Source: Gammaproteobacteria bacterium (GTDB lineage Bacteria > Pseudomonadota > Gammaproteobacteria > Steroidobacterales > Steroidobacteraceae). From it: a DNA stretch of 7,657 nt. The notes under the pieces were generated by a model. It did no database searches and was not told the DNA's origin. It saw only the letters and a program-made list of their open reading frames with translations. Both the position numbers and the translations under genes were made by a program. The stretch spans positions 1 through 7,657 of the forward strand of contig JADLDF010000165.1 of assembly GCA_020846815.1 (NCBI GenBank). Reading direction: 5' to 3'. Below, piece after piece: positions 5,455 to 7,657 of the stretch (position 1 is its first letter; each line of letters opens with the position of its first letter).

Positions 5455-6830
5455 CACGGCCGCGCCTCGCAGGCCGCGTCGCGTGCCGCGGCGAGCGCGT
5501 CGACCAGCGCGTCGACGTCAGTGTCGCGGTGGGTCGCGCACAGCGTCACGCGCAGCCGCGCGGTGCCGGTCGGCACGGTCGGTGGCCGGATCGCACCGAC
5601 CCAGAAACCTGCGTCGCGCAGCCGCGCGCTCGCTGCGAGCGCCGCCGCGGAGTCGCCGAACATCACCGGCTGGATCGGCGTCTGCGAGTCGAGCAGCGGC
5701 AGGCCGCGCGAGCGTGCGGCCGCGCGGAAGCGCTGCACCAACGCCAGCAGCCGGTCGCGCCGCCAGGTCTCGCCCTGGATCAGCCGCAGCGCCGCGCGCG
5801 TCGCGGCGGCGACCGGCTGCGGCAGCGCCGTCGTATAGATGTAGGTGCGCGCGCGCTGCACCAGCCAGTCGATGAGCTCGGCGCTGCCGGCGACGAAGGC
5901 GCCGAAGCTGCCGAAGGCCTTGCCGAGCGTGCCGACCAGCACCGGCACGTCGTCGGCGCCGAGCCCGAAGTGCTCGAGGCTGCCGCGGCCGCCCGCACCG
6001 AGCACACCGAGCCCGTGCGCGTCGTCCACGACCAGCCAGGCGCCGTACGCGCGCGCCGCTGCGGCGAGCGCCGGCAGCGGCGCGAGATCACCGTCCATGC
6101 TGAACACGCCGTCGGTCAGCAGCACGGCGCCCGCGTCCGGCGCGGCTGCGGCATGTGCCGCGAGCGCGCGTCGCGCCGTGTCCGCGTCGCCGTGCGGATA
6201 GCGCAGCTGACGCCGCGAGCGCGCGAGCAGGGCCGCATCGAGCAGCGAGGCATGGTTCAGGCGATCGCCGAGCACCAGGTCGTCGCGGTCGGCGAGCGCG
6301 ACCGCGACGCCGAGATTCGCCATGTAGCCCGTGGAGAACAGCAGCGCACGTTCGCGGCCGGTGAATTCGGCGAGCTCGTGCTCCAGCACCTCGTGCTCCG
6401 GACCGTGACCGCTGACCAGGTGCGAGGCGCCCGCGCCGGCGCCCTGCGTGTGCGCGCACTGCGCCATGGCCGCGGCGAGCGCGGGATGCGTCGCGAGACC
6501 GAGGTAATCGTTGCTGCAGAAATTGAGCACGCGCCGGCCGTCGATCGCCAGCACCGGCGGCGCTCGATCGCGCGCTTCCGCATCCAGCAGCGGTGAAGCC
6601 CGCGTGCGCCCCTCTGCGTGCACCGGCGGCGCAGCCGCGGCGCGCTGCGCTGCGTCGGCAGCACTCGCTTCGCTCCGGCTGCCCGTCGAGTCCACGCCGA
6701 CGCCGACGTCGGTGGCGGTGTCGATGCGAGTATCGCCGAGCACCGGCGTGGCGACGACGCGCCGGCGGCGCAGCCGTCGATCGTCGAGTTCGCGCAGCGC
6801 CGCCGTCAGGGCTTCAGGTGCGCGCCGCAC
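5454..6830 (-). CDS. bioF: 8-amino-7-oxononanoate synthase
   Basis: PLP-dependent alpha-oxoamine synthase that condenses pimeloyl-ACP (or -CoA) with L-alanine, releasing CO2 and giving 8-amino-7-oxononanoate. Using the GTG at 6830 the product is 458 residues. Motifs are [10 protein letters not shown] (103-112), H137 in HLVSGHG, VVDDAHG with D269 and H272, and the PLP lysine K304 in [11 protein letters not shown]. Near the C-terminus it has [17 protein letters not shown], a BioF hallmark. E. coli BioF is 384 residues; the excess lies mainly between residues 26 and 91, a low-complexity insertion. The GTG start aligns ALTAAL with the INAAL helix of E. coli BioF to within one residue and overlaps bioB by 17 bases, in keeping with the other junctions. 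An in-frame ATG at 6887 has a better ribosome binding site (GAAGG) but would overlap bioB by 74 bases. Function is certain; the start is moderately sure. Confidence 0.94.
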   Translation of the reverse strand: MRRAPEALTAALRELDDRRLRRRRVVATPVLGDTRIDTATDVGVGVDSTGSRSEASAADAAQRAAAAPPVHAEGRTRASPLLDAEARDRAPPVLAIDGRRVLNFCSNDYLGLATHPALAAAMAQCAHTQGAGAGASHLVSGHGPEHEVLEHELAEFTGRERALLFSTGYMANLGVAVALADRDDLVLGDRLNHASLLDAALLARSRRQLRYPHGDADTARRALAAHAAAAPDAGAVLLTDGVFSMDGDLAPLPALAAAARAYGAWLVVDDAHGLGVLGAGGRGSLEHFGLGADDVPVLVGTLGKAFGSFGAFVAGSAELIDWLVQRARTYIYTTALPQPVAAATRAALRLIQGETWRRDRLLALVQRFRAAARSRGLPLLDSQTPIQPVMFGDSAAALAASARLRDAGFWVGAIRPPTVPTGTARLRVTLCATHRDTDVDALVDALAAARDAACEARP

Positions 6831-7657
6831 CGGCGTCTTGCCCACGGCAGGCGCAGCCCGCGCCGGATCCACAGCCCGACCCGGCATCGCGCCGATGACC
6901 TTCGTGGCTCGCCGGATCATGACCAGAGTAACCGTGGCCGGAGTGATCGCGGCCAGCGTGCTCGTAGCCAGAGGAATGGTGGCCAGCATGATCGTGGCCG
7001 CAATCACCGCCCGCCCCGTCGTCGCGCTCGAGCACCACGTCCAGGCCGTTGATGCCGAGACGGCGCAGCAGCGCGCGGTCGCGCTCGACGTCCGGATTGC
7101 CCGTGGTGAGCAGCTTCTCGCCGTAGAAGATCGAGTTCGCGCCGGCGAGGAAGGCGAGCGCCTGCAGCTCGTCGGACATCTGCTCGCGGCCGGCCGAGAG
7201 CCGCACCGTCGAGGCGGGCATGGTCAGCCGTGCGACCGCGATGGTGCGCACGAAGTCGAAGGGGTCGACCCTGGCGGCGTCGGCCAGGGGCGTGCCCGGC
7301 ACCGCGACCAGCTGGTTGATCGGCACGCTCTCCGGATGCTGCGGCAGGTTCGCCAGCGTCTGCAGCATGCGCGCGCGGTCGCGCACCGTCTCGCCCATGC
7401 CGACGATGCCGCCGCAGCAGGTCTTCAGGCCCGCGTCGCGCACCGCTTCGAGCGTGTCGAGCCGGTCCTGGAAATCGCGGGTCGTGATGATCTTGTCGTA
7501 GAACTCCGGCGAGGTGTCGATGTTGTGGTTGTAGTAGTCGAGGCCGGCTTCCTTGAGCTGCCGGGCCTGCACCGGCGTCAGCATGCCGAGGGTCGCGCAG
7601 GACTCCATGCCGAGCGCGCGCACCTCGCGGATCATCGCCGCGACGATCTCGATGTCG
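6814..7657 (-). CDS. bioB: Biotin synthase, 5' part missing
   Basis: Radical SAM enzyme that inserts sulfur from a sacrificial [2Fe-2S] cluster into dethiobiotin. The visible 280 codons cover the C-terminal three quarters; the CxxxCxxC motif for the [4Fe-4S] cluster lies outside the window. Conserved stretches include [47 protein letters not shown] and [18 protein letters not shown]. The [2Fe-2S] ligands equivalent to E. coli C128, C188 and R260 are present (Cys in ESCATLG near 7598, first Cys of KTCCGG near 7418, Arg of VRLSAGR near 7202). After the normal end of the fold ([13 protein letters not shown]) there is an extra tail of roughly 70 residues: a His-rich pentapeptide repeat, then a Gly/Cys segment ([10 protein letters not shown]). 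The tail is in the same open frame with no stop. It is the first visible gene of the operon; any biotin-responsive operator would lie upstream, outside the window. Confidence 0.97.
   Translation of the reverse strand, partial: DIEIVAAMIREVRALGMESCATLGMLTPVQARQLKEAGLDYYNHNIDTSPEFYDKIITTRDFQDRLDTLEAVRDAGLKTCCGGIVGMGETVRDRARMLQTLANLPQHPESVPINQLVAVPGTPLADAARVDPFDFVRTIAVARLTMPASTVRLSAGREQMSDELQALAFLAGANSIFYGEKLLTTGNPDVERDRALLRRLGINGLDVVLERDDGAGGDCGHDHAGHHSSGYEHAGRDHSGHGYSGHDPASHEGHRRDAGSGCGSGAGCACRGQDAGAART
6895..6999 (-). repeat. Seven 15-base tandem repeats encoding a His-rich tail in bioB
   Basis: Seven in-frame units of 15 bases encode the pentapeptides [30 protein letters not shown] and SHEGH. 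The consensus is about G-H-(D/E)-H-(A/S), and the DNA consensus is near GGCCACGATCACGCT on the minus strand. There are ten His residues in 35. The first two units are closest to the consensus and the last two have drifted most. The period equals a whole number of codons, so gain or loss of a unit keeps the frame. A Cys just before (CGHDHA) and three Cys in the following Gly-rich part add potential metal ligands. Confidence 0.85.

Noticed and set aside
5382..6596. Long plus-strand open frame opposite bioF
   Set aside because: Same reason: biased Arg/Ala/Glu composition, no motif, and the opposite strand holds an intact BioF core with all catalytic residues.
6831..7007. Longer BioF forms starting inside the bioB tail (for example ATG 6887 or upstream to 7007)
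   Set aside because: The added residues are an out-of-frame reading of the bioB repeat tail. The GTG at 6830 aligns with the N-terminus of known BioF. The ATG at 6887 remains a weaker alternative because of its better ribosome binding site.
6800..7011. Frameshift or gene fusion creating the bioB tail
   Set aside because: The tail units are in phase with the gene and encode a regular pentapeptide. The bioF start lies only just past it, so nothing suggests a broken downstream gene.

Overview
The window looks like chromosomal DNA from a G+C-rich proteobacterium, most likely a gammaproteobacterium. The evidence is strong G/C preference at third codon positions, the gene order bioB-bioF-bioH-bioC-bioD (the arrangement known from Pseudomonas and relatives), and an aa3-type cytochrome c oxidase. 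No mobile element, tRNA, rRNA or CRISPR array is visible. Every credible gene lies on the minus strand, so transcription runs from high to low coordinates.

Right block (about 7657 to 2709): a tightly packed biotin operon. In transcription order it holds bioB (5' end outside the window), bioF, bioH, bioC and bioD. Each junction overlaps: bioB/bioF by 17 bases with a proposed GTG start, bioF/bioH as TGATG, and bioH/bioC and bioC/bioD as ATGA. Translational coupling is therefore likely. BioC masks malonyl-ACP as a methyl ester and BioH removes the methyl group once the pimeloyl chain is built. BioF condenses pimeloyl-ACP with alanine, BioD forms dethiobiotin and BioB inserts sulfur. BioA, the step between BioF and BioD, is not in the window. 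Catalytic motifs are intact in every gene as far as it can be seen.

The unusual feature of this block is low-complexity sequence at the gene ends and junctions. BioB carries a His-rich C-terminal tail made of seven 15-base (five-residue) repeats followed by a Gly/Cys-rich end. BioF has an insertion of about 60 residues before its catalytic core. BioH has a Ser/Thr/Pro/Gly-rich N-terminal extension of about 60 residues encoded by degenerate repeats, plus a Gln/Arg-rich C-terminal tail. BioD has about 30 extra residues at its N-terminus.

Middle (2708 to 2626): the only notable intergenic gap and the only A+T-rich stretch. It contains a perfect TTGAC-n4-GTCAA palindrome resembling FNR/ANR-family sites, a candidate -10 element, and an inverted repeat over the bioD stop codon. 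It probably holds the promoter for the left block.

Left block (2625 to 1): a DUF2244 membrane protein, then coxB (subunit II with all Cu-A ligands), then coxA (subunit I, running off the left edge, with a His-rich N-terminus). This is the start of an aa3-type cytochrome c oxidase operon. I see no clear evidence of a new multi-gene system. The most unusual items are the BioB repeat tail and the possible redox-responsive operator in front of the oxidase genes.
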